In this document: in pieces, positions 22,383 through 32,540 of the stretch
How the letters are laid out: each line of letters begins with the position of its first letter
Position numbering within the stretch: position 1 is the first letter of the stretch
Source: Pyropia yezoensis
Lineage: Eukaryota > Rhodophyta > Bangiophyceae > Bangiales > Bangiaceae
Reading direction: 5' to 3'
Length of the DNA stretch: 64,000 bases
Assembly (NCBI GenBank): GCA_009829735.1
Contig: CM020619.1
Span: forward strand, 29,910,063 to 29,974,062
Position numbers and translations under genes: made by a program
Notes under the pieces: generated by a model
What the model saw: only the letters and a program-made list of their open reading frames with translations
The model's database searches: none
What the model was told of the DNA's origin: nothing

Positions 22383-22413
<31 letters not shown>

Positions 22414-22641
22414 GCAGCCGGCGCAGGGGACGCGCAAGTGGCCACCCCGCGCAACGCGGTGCTGGTGCTGGTGGGGGGGGGTGCAGGGGGGGGGGTTGGT
22501 ATCGCCCCGCCATGGCCCATATCGTCGCGGATGACTGAGCTGGTGGGAGGGGGGGGTTGGAAGAGCCCGCGTGTTGGGGCAGTGGGGGGTAGAGTGGGGA
22601 GGGAAGGGACTGGCCACGGGTCGGTACAAATACTTGTGTGA
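18658..22641 (+). CDS. POP1: RNase P/MRP subunit POP1, frameshifted at C runs
   Basis: POP1 is the large protein subunit of RNase P and RNase MRP, which process tRNA and rRNA precursors. I start at ATG 18658 (MERGGRGG), where a Gly/Arg-rich domain of about 145 residues begins; an upstream in-frame ATG lies at 18439. The POP1 N-terminal core follows: RRTMSHSTRRMPRRL, then ETHVWHAKRFHMAPAWWG. The motif GLAVGDPRAAYPP is still in this frame. Downstream homology moves between frames at C runs near 20581-20594 (to SPLWDAPARAA), 20694-20722 (to the POPLD domain: LLPAGWGMAVW, YPDDWPDTPGG, RPPGKR) and 21987-22007 (to LVRVLLRLGGRGVPAVADRL and GLVTSGVASLVRGGGWGVGF). All three changes sit on long homopolymers, so sequencing or assembly error is more likely than a broken gene. 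Confidence 0.85.
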
Positions 22642-23255
22642 CGTGGGCGGGAGGGGGGGGGGGAGCGGGGGCGCAGCGCGTGAGGCGCGGTAGAGGAAAC
22701 CGGCCCCGGCCAGACGTGCACGGGAAGAACACGCACACGTCCGTGTGCTACCGCAGCTTCAGACGGGAAGGGCTGCCGTGCGCTACATACACCTCCCTGC
22801 GCAGTGGGGTCTAAAGGGGGACCACCGATTTCTTGCATTCCGGGTGTTTTCCGCTTGCGCAAGAATTTGCAACCCCCTCTCACGGCATGAAGGACGCCGA
22901 TTTTGAGCACTTTCGTTGCTTTACGCTTGCAGTTGCCAGTTGCACAAGCCCGCACGTTGTTCTGCTGGTACCACCAGACAGCTGAAGGTCGTACGCTTCC
23001 GGCGCAGACGGGCACCATCCATGCCCCACATGCCGTGCTGGTCGTGAGGCCTTCGAGGCAGTCGCGCCGGACGTGGCTGTCTGCTTTCTCGCTTTCATGG
23101 CGCAGTGAAGGCCAGAGCAGGCATGTGTGCTCCACGGGCGCCGCCACGAGTGACTGCAGCCAGTGTCCCCGCTTCTGGCAGAAAGAATCCGGCGCGACCC
23201 AAGCAACTACCTGAAGCAACCGTCCATGGTGGCAGAGCTTCTTCATAATTTGCAC
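22642..23255 (-). other. unidentified Cys/Trp-containing reading frame
   Basis: An open minus-strand frame begins at about 23255 (MQIMKKLCHHGRLLQVV) and runs into the 3' end of POP1. Its first 150 residues have a normal amino-acid mix with scattered Cys and Trp, unlike the Gly/Pro artefacts nearby. I recognise no domain. It may be a fragment of a decayed gene or transposon. Confidence 0.25.
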
Positions 23256-23280
23256 TCGTCTGGTAAAATTGTGTTAATTT

Positions 23281-23454
23281 CTTCGGGCGTGCAGGGCGGG
23301 ATGAACTTTTGAGGGCGTGCATAAGGCGTGTTTAGGGCGTGTCACGCCTGCACGCCCCCGAAAGAGGGGCGTGCAGCACAAGCCTACTCAGTGGTGCCGC
23401 CCTGGCGCATTGCAGTCACTTGGGCGCAGCGTTGCGGGGCATGGTGCTATAAAG
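23281..23454 (+). promoter_or_regulatory. inverted GGGCGTGCAGG boxes and TATA box
   Basis: TATAAAG at 23448-23454 sits 49 bases before the ATG of the HTH gene. Upstream, the string GGGCGTGC or GGGCGTGT occurs several times between 23285 and 23378. The outer copies face each other (GCGTGCAGG near 23288 against CCTGCACGC near 23347), and a perfect palindrome GGCGTGTCACGCC lies at about 23335-23347. This could be a promoter protein-binding cluster or a hairpin. Confidence 0.45.
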
Positions 23455-24061
23455 AAGCGCCCATAGCTTCTCTCCCAGCGAAGAAAAAAAAAAAGCAGCA
23501 CCATGGGGGGCAAGGGCAGGACCCCCCTATGCCCCCAGGAAGTCGGCGCCATCAAGACCATGGTCACGAACGAGAAGTCCAATGGGGCCATCGCCACCGC
23601 GCTCGGCATCCCCAAGACGGTGGTCAGCTACCACGCAGCCAACGCGCGGCGGGCGGCGGCCACTGCGCGCCAGGACAACCGAGGTCGGTCGAAGCTCCTC
23701 AGCCCTCGAGAGCTGCGCGGGCTCCGCCAGGTGGTGGACAGCAACCCTTTCGCCTCAACGACGGAAATCGCCGAAAAGGTCAACCAGGGACGAACCAGCA
23801 CCGCAGTCGGGCCCCCCCTCGCCAAGACGAAGGACGAGCTGTTCACTGCCCTGCAGGAAGAGTGTGCGTCGATACCGAGCGCCTATTTCAAGCACCTGAC
23901 CGAGAGCATGTGCCGCCGTGTGCGGGGGGTGGTGGAAGCGAACGGGTCTGGCCCCAAGTATTAGTGCGTTTCTTGCACTGGAAACGGACGGTCGCATCGA
24001 GTCAATATAAATCTCAGGGTCTGACGGTTGGGGTGGGCAAATAATATTGGGTACCAACTGT
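23389..24061 (+). mobile_element. deleted Tc1/mariner-type element (limits tentative)
   Basis: The HTH gene at 23503 derives from a Tc1/mariner transposase. To its right, plus-strand GGGTACCAACTG followed by TA (about 24049-24062) reads from outside as CAGTTGGTACCC, the usual style of Tc1/mariner ends with a TA target. To its left, CAGTGGTGCCGC at about 23389 is a weaker match to the same end. The TIRs are short and diverged, so the limits are uncertain. Confidence 0.4.
23503..23964 (+). CDS. Tc1/mariner transposase remnant: HTH without DDE domain
   Basis: 153 residues, ATG in good context after an A-rich leader and a TATA box. Residues about 1-95 are the paired helix-turn-helix DNA-binding region of a Tc1/mariner transposase (SNGAIATALGIPKTVVSYH; LSPRELRGLRQVVD, TTEIAEKVNQ). 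Residues about 105-153 are the extreme C-terminus of the same family (DELFTALQEE, IPSAYFKHLTESMCRRV, VVEANGSGPKY). The roughly 200 residues between, including the catalytic DDE/D triad and the linker, are missing, yet the frame runs through. The product could bind DNA but not transpose it. It could be a domesticated DNA-binding protein, or a repressor or relic of an internally deleted element. Confidence 0.8.
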   Translation: MGGKGRTPLCPQEVGAIKTMVTNEKSNGAIATALGIPKTVVSYHAANARRAAATARQDNRGRSKLLSPRELRGLRQVVDSNPFASTTEIAEKVNQGRTSTAVGPPLAKTKDELFTALQEECASIPSAYFKHLTESMCRRVRGVVEANGSGPKY

Positions 24062-24072
24062 ACAGTACAGTA

Positions 24073-24199
24073 TGTACGTGCCAGCATGACCGAGGAGCCA
24101 AGCTGGACGGACCACACCATGGATTCACGGAGCAGAGCGGATGCCGTCCACTGGCGCCGCAGCGAAAGGATCACGATCACCATACTTCTGGCACGTACA
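24073..24199. repeat. 12-bp inverted repeat pair
   Basis: TGTACGTGCCAG at 24073-24084 and its complement at 24188-24199 enclose about 100 bp between the Tc1-like gene and fibrillarin. It could be a tiny MITE remnant. The rest of 23965-24668 shows no gene; its right part is the fibrillarin leader. Confidence 0.35.
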
Positions 24200-24668
24200 G
24201 TACTTCTGCAGATGCCCTTGCAAGTCTCACTGCTGGTTGATCTTTCGGAGAAGGACAGGTCGCGCCGCCATGCAGTCCTTTGCGTATTTGTAAGTTCGTA
24301 TTTGATCCTGCTCGTTGTCGCGTATCACAGGGAGATACTGGGATATGTGACGGCTCTGAGCCGTTTTGTGCCCGGTCTGGTGCCCAAATTGTGCACTTTG
24401 ATCGCGGACGCCGGCGGCCACACCCGACGACGGCCTTCGGCGGCCTCTGCGACGCCGTCCGCGGGGCACCGAGACGTGGGCACAACGGGGGCGTCTCTTG
24501 TGCGTCCTCCGCATCCCTTCCATTGCGCGGGGCGCTCACGTTCCGCCCGGCCTCGGCCTCTCCTTTCCCCCCCCAGCATCCACCTCTGCGCCCACTCTCG
24601 TTGGGCGACTTTCCCCCCCTTCTTCTCTCCTCCCCCCACCCTCGACCACGTCCACAAGACCCCCAATC

Positions 24669-25739
24669 ATGGTGTACACCCCCCGTGGCGGCGGCGGCGG
24701 CCGTGGCGGCGGCTTTGGCGACCGCGGCGGCGGGCGCGGCGGCGGCTTTGGCGTTGCCCGTGGCGGCAGCCGCGGCGGTGGCTTTGGCGGACGCGGCGGC
24801 GGGCGCGGCGGTGGCTTTGGCGACCGTGGTGGGCGCGGCGGCGGGCGCGGCGGCTTTGGTGGCCGCGGCGGCGGGCGTGGCGGCTTTGGCGACCGCGGCG
24901 GTGGCCGCGGTGGGCGCGGCGGCGCCCGTGGGGGTGGCCGCGGTGGCCGCGGCGGCGCCGGCCTGCGGGGTGGCAGCAAGGTGATTGTGGAGCAGCATCG
25001 CCACACGGGCATCTACGTGGTGCGTGGCAAGGAGGATGCGCTCGCCACCCGCAACCTGGTGCCGGGGGAGAGCGTGTATGGGGAGAAGCGGGTGTCGGTG
25101 GAGGTGGCGGCGACGGGTGGGGCGGCGGCGGCGGCAGCCGAGGCAACGGGGGTGGCGGCCAAGGAGAAGGTTGAGTACCGGGTGTGGAACCCTTTCCGTT
25201 CCAAGATTGCGTCGGCCATCCTGGGCGGTATTGACAATTGCCACATTGTGCCGGGCGCCAAGGTGCTTTACCTGGGCGCCGCGTCGGGCACCACCGTATC
25301 GCACGTGTCGGACATTGTGGGCCCCACAGGGGTGGTGTACGCGGTCGAGTTTTCCCACCGGTCGGGGCGGGACCTGGTGAACCTGGCCAAGAAGCGCACC
25401 AACATTGTGCCGATCATTGAGGATGCGCGGCACCCGGCCAAGTACCGGATGCTGGTGTCCATGGTCGACGTCATCTTTGCCGACGTGGCGCAGCCCGACC
25501 AGTCGCGGATTGTGGCGCTTAACGCACACTCGTACCTTAAGGTGGGCGGCCACTTTATGATCTCCATCAAGGCCAACTGCATTGACTCGACCGCCGAGCC
25601 GGCGGTCGTGTTTGCCAAGGAGGTGAAGAAGCTGCAAGAAGAAAAGTTCCGGCCGGCCGAGCAGATTTCCCTCGAGCCGTACGAGCGCGACCACGCGGTC
25701 GTTGTGGGCTCGTACCGGACAGTGAAGAAGAAGGCTTAG
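24669..25739 (+). CDS. FBL: fibrillarin, snoRNP 2'-O-methyltransferase
   Basis: 356 residues, intronless. Fibrillarin is the catalytic subunit of box C/D snoRNPs, methylating ribose 2'-OH in rRNA in the nucleolus with S-adenosylmethionine. The ATG at 24669 (MVYTPRGG) opens a Gly/Arg/Phe GAR domain, residues 1-102. A conserved N-terminal subdomain follows ([20 protein letters not shown]), then the methyltransferase fold. The SAM loop is [15 protein letters not shown] (about 201-215). The K-D-K-H tetrad reads as K179 (PFRSK), D272 (FADVAQPDQ), K301 (ISIKANCID) and H342 (ERDHAVV). An Ala/Gly-rich insert near residues 147-165 is slightly unusual. It lies about 2 kb downstream of POP1 on the same strand. 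Confidence 0.98.
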   Translation: MVYTPRGGGGGRGGGFGDRGGGRGGGFGVARGGSRGGGFGGRGGGRGGGFGDRGGRGGGRGGFGGRGGGRGGFGDRGGGRGGRGGARGGGRGGRGGAGLRGGSKVIVEQHRHTGIYVVRGKEDALATRNLVPGESVYGEKRVSVEVAATGGAAAAAAEATGVAAKEKVEYRVWNPFRSKIASAILGGIDNCHIVPGAKVLYLGAASGTTVSHVSDIVGPTGVVYAVEFSHRSGRDLVNLAKKRTNIVPIIEDARHPAKYRMLVSMVDVIFADVAQPDQSRIVALNAHSYLKVGGHFMISIKANCIDSTAEPAVVFAKEVKKLQEEKFRPAEQISLEPYERDHAVVVGSYRTVKKKA

Positions 25740-26974
25740 GCGTGACGCGCGGCGAAGGGAGGGGAGAGGCGGAGTGTGGGGGGGGTGGAGGGGGAGGAGG
25801 CTAGCGGCCGGCGAGAGACAGGGACCGGCTTGGGGACGGTCGGCCTCGTGATGTTGCATATGTGTCGTGGCCGTGACTGCTGTGTCTGTCGATTGCCTTT
25901 TTGCGGCTCCGACTGCGCTATCATGTGCATGTGGCCGCGCGACCTTCGAGAGCAAGAAGAAAGCAAGATAAGTGCCGCCACTTCGCCACCGCCGCCACGC
26001 GTACCCCCGATCGCGCGACGGCCACAGGTCTTTCGGCAGGGCCCTGTCCCGTAGTGAAACGCGAGCCCACGCCGGTGCCGAGGGCGGCGGTGGTGGCCAT
26101 GCTCCGTGGTTTCAACTCGACAGCGCGCGGGGTGGGAGGCCACGCCGACCATGCCCTGCGATCCGGCCCCCAAACCCATCCCCACCGCGTAGCGCGTCAG
26201 CGGGTGGGCCCAACAGGGCGGGCGGGCGGGGCTGGAAGTAGACAGAAGAAAAACACGGAGCCGCCGCACGGCGTGCGCCGTGACGCGCGGATTGCACAAC
26301 AACACACCCACGGGGGCGCCCCCGACGCAACGCAATGATATCCACCCACCCGCCCCGCCCCCATTCCCCCCCACCTCACCCATCCCCTGTCCCCTCCCCG
26401 CCAACAGCCCCCCCTCGACCATCCGCACACACAAACGCGGCGACAACGAGACAGACAAAAAGACACGAAAAGAGACTCAAAAACAGACAAAGCGGTCCCT
26501 GCCACCCCCCCGACGACTGGCCAAGGTGAGCCATGGTAGATGGCGCTCTGGCGGCAGCAGGCGCCACCTGAACGGCACGGCGGGCGCAACCGAGCATACC
26601 GAGGTGCCACGATCCGGTCGCCAGGTCGTTCGCTGCCGAGTAGCCGCCGCCAGTGCGCGGCCGGTAGGCAGCTGGCTCCGACGGGGATGGGCACCCACCG
26701 CCGACACGGGCGGCGTCGCGCCCGAGCTCATTCCCCGGCCGCGCGCCGCCGGTGCCCATGGCGGTCCGCGCCATCCCATCACCGTCGCAGCCACGACCGC
26801 CTCCCTGCCGTCAGCGCCGAGGAACACAGCACCGGCATCCATAGCAGCACCCACCAACCCACGCGCAGCTCCACCGCACGATCATCAACCACGGCCCAAT
26901 CTACAGCCCCCTGCAGCACGGGCGGGCACCAACGCGGCCGCCCACCCCCCAAGCCCTACCCCCGCGGCCAGCGC
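25740..26974. other. convergent intergenic region, no gene seen
   Basis: 3' flanks of fibrillarin (plus) and the copine-like gene (minus). It includes an A-rich stretch at about 26425-26490. No reading frame with recognisable features was found. Confidence 0.4.
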
Positions 26975-28540
26975 TCAGAACTTGGTGCTCTTGAACTTTT
27001 GGAGCAGCCCCCCCCCCGAGGTGGTGCCCTTTCTTGTCCACGACAGCTTGCTGACGCGGAACACCACCTCCGAGGCGCCCCCTCCTTCGCGGGATGACCG
27101 GGGGCGCCCCCCACCCCCGCCCAGCCAGCTGGCCGGGTGGGTGCGCCCTTCCCCGCCGCCGCCGCCTCCCGTGCCCTCCCGGCGCACAATGTGGGTGTTG
27201 GCCACAATCTCGCCGCCCGCCACCCACCCGGCTTCGGTGGCGAGGAGGACCAGCCGGCCGACGCCCGTAGGGGTGCCCGCCGCGCCCCGCCCGCCGCCGG
27301 CGCCGCCCTCAAGGGCGGCCAGGGAAAATGGCGCCGTCGCCGCCACCCGCACGTGGTCCCCCTTGTGGCGGTGCACGTACACCTCGAGGCGCAGCGGCCG
27401 CCGCCGGTCGCCCGCACACAGCTGCTCCTCGGTCAGAGCAACGTCTTGGAAGCGAAACTCGTCCCGCACTGTCGGCGGCGCGATCATCGGGCCCGACCGG
27501 TGGACGCGCGTCCACGACGCGCCCTCCCCCTCGTGCGTCGCCGAGGCGGTGGTACTGGCGGGCACGCCCCGCAGCCGCCGGCTGAGCACAAAAAAGATCG
27601 ACTCGTTTGGGGGGAACTCGCAACCGGAGGTGAAGACGAGGCCCAACTCCAGTCGATGCACGGGGATGGTCACGTTCAGCGGCTGGGCGGCGAGGAAGAG
27701 GGCGCCCAGCTTTTTGGACACCCGCTGCTTCTTGTCCGCCAGCGTCAGCCGGGCGGCGCCCGCAGCAGAGGAGCGGAGGAGACCCGCGAGCTCGACCTCG
27801 GCCATGCCGATAAAGTCTTGGCGCTTGAACGAGCCCGACTCGTCGTCCTGGTCGTACACCACCAGGCGGAGGCGGACCATGGTGTCCGCCTGGGAGGCGT
27901 AGGGGAGGTAAAACTTGGTGATAAAAATCGGGTCCAGGTCGTTCCACACCGTCTCGGTGCGGCCAGCGTAGCGCCACAGCTCGCCCGACGGGGTGGTGTA
28001 GTCGACCAGGTCGGGGGGGAGGAGGGAAGAGGACGCCATCGGCCCGCCAGTGGGGCCGCTGCCACCGCCCCCGCCGCGGCCGCCCAGCAGCCCCGACGTG
28101 GCACTGGACATCCGGTGGGAGGCCGACTTGACTCGCCCCCCCGACGACGACGCAGTGGACCGCGACAGGGATGACGCGGGCGGGAGGGACTCGGAAAAGC
28201 CCCGCGCGCCGCCACCCGGCGAGTCCCACCCGTCAGCAGGGGATCCCCCCGCACCCTCGGCGGTTGCACCCACCAGCCCCCCGGCGGCACCATCATCCCC
28301 CGGCCGCCGCACGTAGAGGACCACGAACGGGTCGCTCTTGGAAAAAAGGTCCATGTCGCGCAGCTTTTCACCCGCCACCGACACCTCCACACACTCCCCG
28401 CGGGGCTCCCGCGAGCCGTATGGGCCGGCGGGGGGGAGCGCGTCAGAGGAGCGGCGGCCGGTGCTGTCGGGGTCGGAGCGAAGGGAGGAGGAGCGGAAGG
28501 GGTCCCCGCCGGCGCCCCCATTGTTGCCGGCCCAGCTCAT
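26975..28540 (-). CDS. copine-like protein with two C2 domains
   Basis: 521 residues from ATG 28538-28540 (MSWAGNNGG). A first C2 domain starts near ECVEVSVAGEKLRDMDLFSKSDP, with the acidic calcium-loop residues. It is interrupted by a Ser/Gly-rich insert of about 110 residues and resumes at TETVWNDLDPIFITKFYL, VRLRLVVYDQDDESG and DFIGMAEVELAGLL. A second, weaker C2-like region begins near LELGLVFTSGCEFP. Copines bind phospholipid in response to calcium and normally end in a vWA domain; none is visible here, and the frame ends SKLSWTRKGTT...KFKSTKF. It is either a truncated copine relative or a separate double-C2 family. The role is probably calcium-dependent membrane binding. Confidence 0.75.
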   Translation of the reverse strand: MSWAGNNGGAGGDPFRSSSLRSDPDSTGRRSSDALPPAGPYGSREPRGECVEVSVAGEKLRDMDLFSKSDPFVVLYVRRPGDDGAAGGLVGATAEGAGGSPADGWDSPGGGARGFSESLPPASSLSRSTASSSGGRVKSASHRMSSATSGLLGGRGGGGGSGPTGGPMASSSLLPPDLVDYTTPSGELWRYAGRTETVWNDLDPIFITKFYLPYASQADTMVRLRLVVYDQDDESGSFKRQDFIGMAEVELAGLLRSSAAGAARLTLADKKQRVSKKLGALFLAAQPLNVTIPVHRLELGLVFTSGCEFPPNESIFFVLSRRLRGVPASTTASATHEGEGASWTRVHRSGPMIAPPTVRDEFRFQDVALTEEQLCAGDRRRPLRLEVYVHRHKGDHVRVAATAPFSLAALEGGAGGGRGAAGTPTGVGRLVLLATEAGWVAGGEIVANTHIVRREGTGGGGGGEGRTHPASWLGGGGGRPRSSREGGGASEVVFRVSKLSWTRKGTTSGGGLLQKFKSTKF

Positions 28541-29963
28541 GGCAAAAGGAAGGGGGGGGCGAGAGAGTGGGGGGGGGGGAAGGCCAGCCACTGGCCCCCG
28601 GCCAGCGACCCAACCGTCAGCAAGAGGGCAGGAGGGGAAGGGGGGGGGGGAAGAGCAGGCAAAGGCCCCCGCGACGCAACGGTGCCGCGCACCAGCGACT
28701 AAGCCAACCACCGAGCTGCCCTCGACTGCGATCCGCTGCCGCCGCGTGTCCCCCCCCCCCACCCCCCAGCCCCCGCCCGCCCCACCCCGCCCGCCTCGCC
28801 CTCCCGCGCGACGCCGCTAGTACCGGGATCCCGGCCGCGTTCCCGACAGCCACCGGTCGAGACTTTCCGCGGGGGCGCCACACAAAACGGGACTCGACAC
28901 AAAAAATGGCGCACGACGGCAAGGGGGAGTCTTCGAAGAGCGTGCGGAGGGGGGGGGACGGCGGGGGAGCCACGCCCGCCCGCGCAGAGGCCGCCACCCA
29001 CCACCGGCCGTCGTCGACGCCGACCGCCGCGCTGGTCGTCCACGGGCTGATGCAGCCGACAGCCGACTGGTGCGCGTGCCCGCCCCGCTGGCCGTCGCAG
29101 CCAACGACCGCGCCAAAACTCGCAGCTGCGGGGACGCCGCACGAGCCCACACCCCGCGCACCCACCCACGCACGACAACGGAACCCGCAGGCCCCAACTC
29201 GTGGGAGGACCTCTACGTATGCTACCCACATGCGTGGCCGCCGTTGGGTGGGGGATTCGGGCCGGCACCGGCGTCGGCCACGGCACGACACCCCGCACGA
29301 GCGGCCGGTCAGCGCCGAAGGCGGCGAGCGACGAAGCACGGTCGGGGTGTTAGGGTGGGGGGGGTGGGTGTGGGCGGGGCCAGGTGGCGGAGGCCGCGGT
29401 GGTGCTGGCTGCTACACAACACACCCCACGCGCTCGAGGCTGTTGACCGCCGCGCCACGCCCCTGGCCGCCCCCTCCTCACCCCTCCAGACAGACCCCTG
29501 AAGCCCACCGACGCATGCACGGCGGGCGGGCGCGGCCACGGCCTTGTGCGCGTGGACGCAACAGCAGGCCAACCATTTCTCTCGAGGCAGCTGTGCCAAG
29601 CTGTAAGCGGGAGAGGCGACGAAGCTCGGGCCTCACCGCTGCAAAAGCTGTGATCCCAACAAGGCCAATGCCCAAATTGTCCGAAGCAGAAACGGCCACG
29701 CCTGATCGCAGGCGCTGCTTGTATGTACAAATGGGAGTCCCGTGTAGTGGGGCCCGGACAGAAACAATACTTTGCTACAGATACACTGGGGAGGGAGGGG
29801 AAGAGCCACAGCCCCCAACCACAGAGGTGGCCACCTGGGCAGGGGGTTGCGCAGCGGGAGGCCTCGAAGCACGAGAAGACGGGAGTATGCGTACAGGCGG
29901 CCGGTAACAGACCACAGACGTACAGCTGAGAGGAAAACAAAAAGCACCCACCACTGCACATCC
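28541..29963. other. intergenic between copine-like gene and Miro
   Basis: The promoter side of the copine-like gene and 3' side of Miro. A plus-strand frame starting near 28906 (MAHDGKGESSK) is open for about 330 codons but lacks domains and is Arg/Pro-rich. I do not call it. G runs are common. Confidence 0.35.
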
Positions 29964-32540
29964 CTATACCGCAGCAACCTGCACGTCCGCCGAATTGCTG
30001 GCCGTGTACCACTCGTACGCCTTCTTGGCGCCATAGAACACGGCAACCACGGCGGCCGACCCGAGGAGCACCTTACCCACCTTAGCCGCCGTCGACCCCG
30101 ACCCAGAGCCCTCAACCTTGAAAACCCCCGGGCACACCTTGCCCGGCGTAATCACCGCGGCGAGCAGGGTGTCAAACAGGGCATTGGAGCCGCTGTCGGG
30201 CGAGAGTCCTCCCTGCTCGTTGAGCTGCAGAGTCAGCGGCGGCGGCAGCCCCTCCTTGACACAGTATGCCCGAGTGGATTCCTCAACCGCCGCATCGGGT
30301 GCAACACCCGCGTGGCGAATGCTCACAAAGAGAACCGGCAGCATTGCTCTGGTATTCAGGCGGAGGCGGTCAAAGATTTGGGTTGCCTCAGACGCAGACG
30401 TCGGGCTCGCTGCGTCGTAGGCCAGTACGGCGCCATCCACCAGGTCGAGGCCGCGCTTGGACGCGGCAATGGACTTGGCTGCCACTTGCGGAACGCTGCG
30501 CAGGACCAGCAGCCGTTTGCTGGGTTCCGCACTATCGTCCTCAGTGTACGCGACGTAGGCGGCAGCGCTCGACTTGTCCGGCTGTTCATCATCGGGCGCC
30601 GCCCCGGCCGAAGCACGGCCGGGCGCAGTGGAGAAGCCGCTTGAGTTGCCCACAAGGGAGCGCATCAGCGACGACACACCCTGCATAGGGGTGCCCAGCA
30701 CAAACACGGTCAGCGTCTCACGCGTCACAGACCGTGGTGACGAGCGGTCGCGAGGCCGCGGCGGCGTCACCGTCACAGCCGAAGCGACGGGCTTGTTGTA
30801 GCCCAGCGCAGTGACCAGCACCAGGAATTCGGTAAGGTCGTCCAGCAGTAGCAGCCCGCAGCGAGCCAAGAACGCCTCCTTTGTGTACATTCCGTCGCCA
30901 GGAAGGTACGCCGGAGAGCGCCCACGCGGGTCAAACGGCTCGGCATCTGCGTTCATGCTCTCGAGTGCTTGCCGGATGGTCGCCGCCGGCACGCGGGGTG
31001 CTGCCGGCAAATGATCAAAGTACTTGGAGAGGAAGTCCTTCACATCGGCACTCAGCTCGACGCCCTGCTCGGGCTTAACGGGCACCGTCGCCGCCAGAAG
31101 CTCCTTGTCCAGCTCCAGGGAGCCCGACGAAGACACCTCGTACCCAAACTTCCGCAGCACCGTCCAAGTCGTCTCCAGCCGCCCCTTCTGAATAAACAGG
31201 TGGTGAAGGAACACAAACCCGTCAACGGTCAAATGGTCCGACGCGTTGAGACCCGACCCATTTGGACAACCATCACGCACCACCTGCTTCACCCCCAGCA
31301 GCTCTTCCTCATGCAACGGCACGCCAAAGCACTTCTGCTGGAAGGCATTGAGCTCCTTGTCGTCCATGTAGCCGTCGCTATCCAGGTCGCAGACGTGGAA
31401 GATGCGGGCGAGTGCACTCCGGGCGGCGGGCTTCAGATCGTGAGAGGACACATTGTACAGGGGCCCCGTCGGGTGCAAGACAGCTCGCAGAGCAAAAAGG
31501 AACACCTCCCACACGTTGAACACCTTCTTCGCCGAGCACTCAATGCACACGTCCACCTCGGGGAAGGCGTCCATAATGGGCTTGATCGCCTCCTCCATCC
31601 CCGACGACACGCCAGACGCGGGCGACCCGTCCCGGTTGTCCATCTTGTTGCCAACCAGCACGACAGGGGTGGACACCTTCAGCCCCCGAAGGTGCGGCAG
31701 CCAGTACGTTTGCACCCGTTCCAACGTTTCAAGCCGGGTCACGTCGTACACCACAATGACCGCATCAGCAGCGAGCAGCTCATCGTTGCGCTGCGAAAGC
31801 AGCGGCTCCGTGTCCGCTGACGGGGTGTCCACAATCGATATCTGAGCCTTTTCCTGCACCACTGCACTCCAGTCCAGTCATTGCACAGGGATGAATGAGA
31901 GCAAACAAGGAAATGATACAAGCCAGCGCAAGTCGCAGGCAGCAGCAGGTGAGCAGCGCGAACAGGAAGACCCACATGAGGCCCGTCTGAGGACCCCATC
32001 GCCGCCAGGCGCCCCCGCGGCGGCAGCGGCGTGTACAGGGACGCGGGGTACGGCCAGCGGCACGACGCGAGCCCCCGCACCGCCGGCTATGTGAAAATGG
32101 ATAAATACGTACCTTCTGGGGGCAACACGACAATGGGCAGCACGGCCTGAACCGTCGGCTGGAAGCCCTCGTGGATGAGGTCCGAGATGAGGCTGCTCTT
32201 GCCCACACCAGCTGCTCCGTGGCCACAACAAGCCAGGGGGAGGAAGAGCCCACCGCATGGTCACAAAAAAGGAACAATGAACACCCACAAGAAGGGCAGA
32301 GCACGCGAGGAAGACCGCGTCAATACAGATCCCGGACACTTACGGACGCTGCCCACAACGGCTGCGCAACACCACCCACTCGGGCCATCATCGCCAGCCA
32401 GCGTCGCCTGCAAGATGGGTCACAACGGACATATTGAACGCCCTCTCTCCCCTCCTTCCTTCCCTTCACACCAGCACCCACACCCGGTCGACACCCAACA
32501 TACGGTCACCGACAAGGACCAGGCGCACGCGGTCCTTCAT
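29964..32540 (-). CDS. MIRO1: mitochondrial Rho GTPase Miro, three exons
   Basis: Miro is a tail-anchored outer mitochondrial membrane GTPase that controls mitochondrial movement and ER contacts. I infer three exons: 32504-32540, 32113-32211 and 29964-31861. The introns begin GTATGT and GTACGT and both end CAG, giving 677 residues. Exon 1 ends MKDRVRLVLVGD; exon 2 completes the P-loop GDPGVGKSSLI. GTPase 1 continues with IVDTPSAD and VGNKMD (117-120). A canonical EF-hand loop DLDSDGYMDDKE follows, then a second degenerate EF/linker. The C-terminal GTPase domain has GTPMQGVSSL where a P-loop should be, without its Lys. The tail is a membrane segment (VLLGSAAVVAVFYGAKKAYE). Domain order and length fit the family. 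Confidence 0.95.

Noticed and set aside
28171..29907. 578-codon plus-strand frame across the copine-like 5' end
   Set aside because: It overlaps the better-supported copine-like coding region, is Arg/Pro-rich and has no motif.
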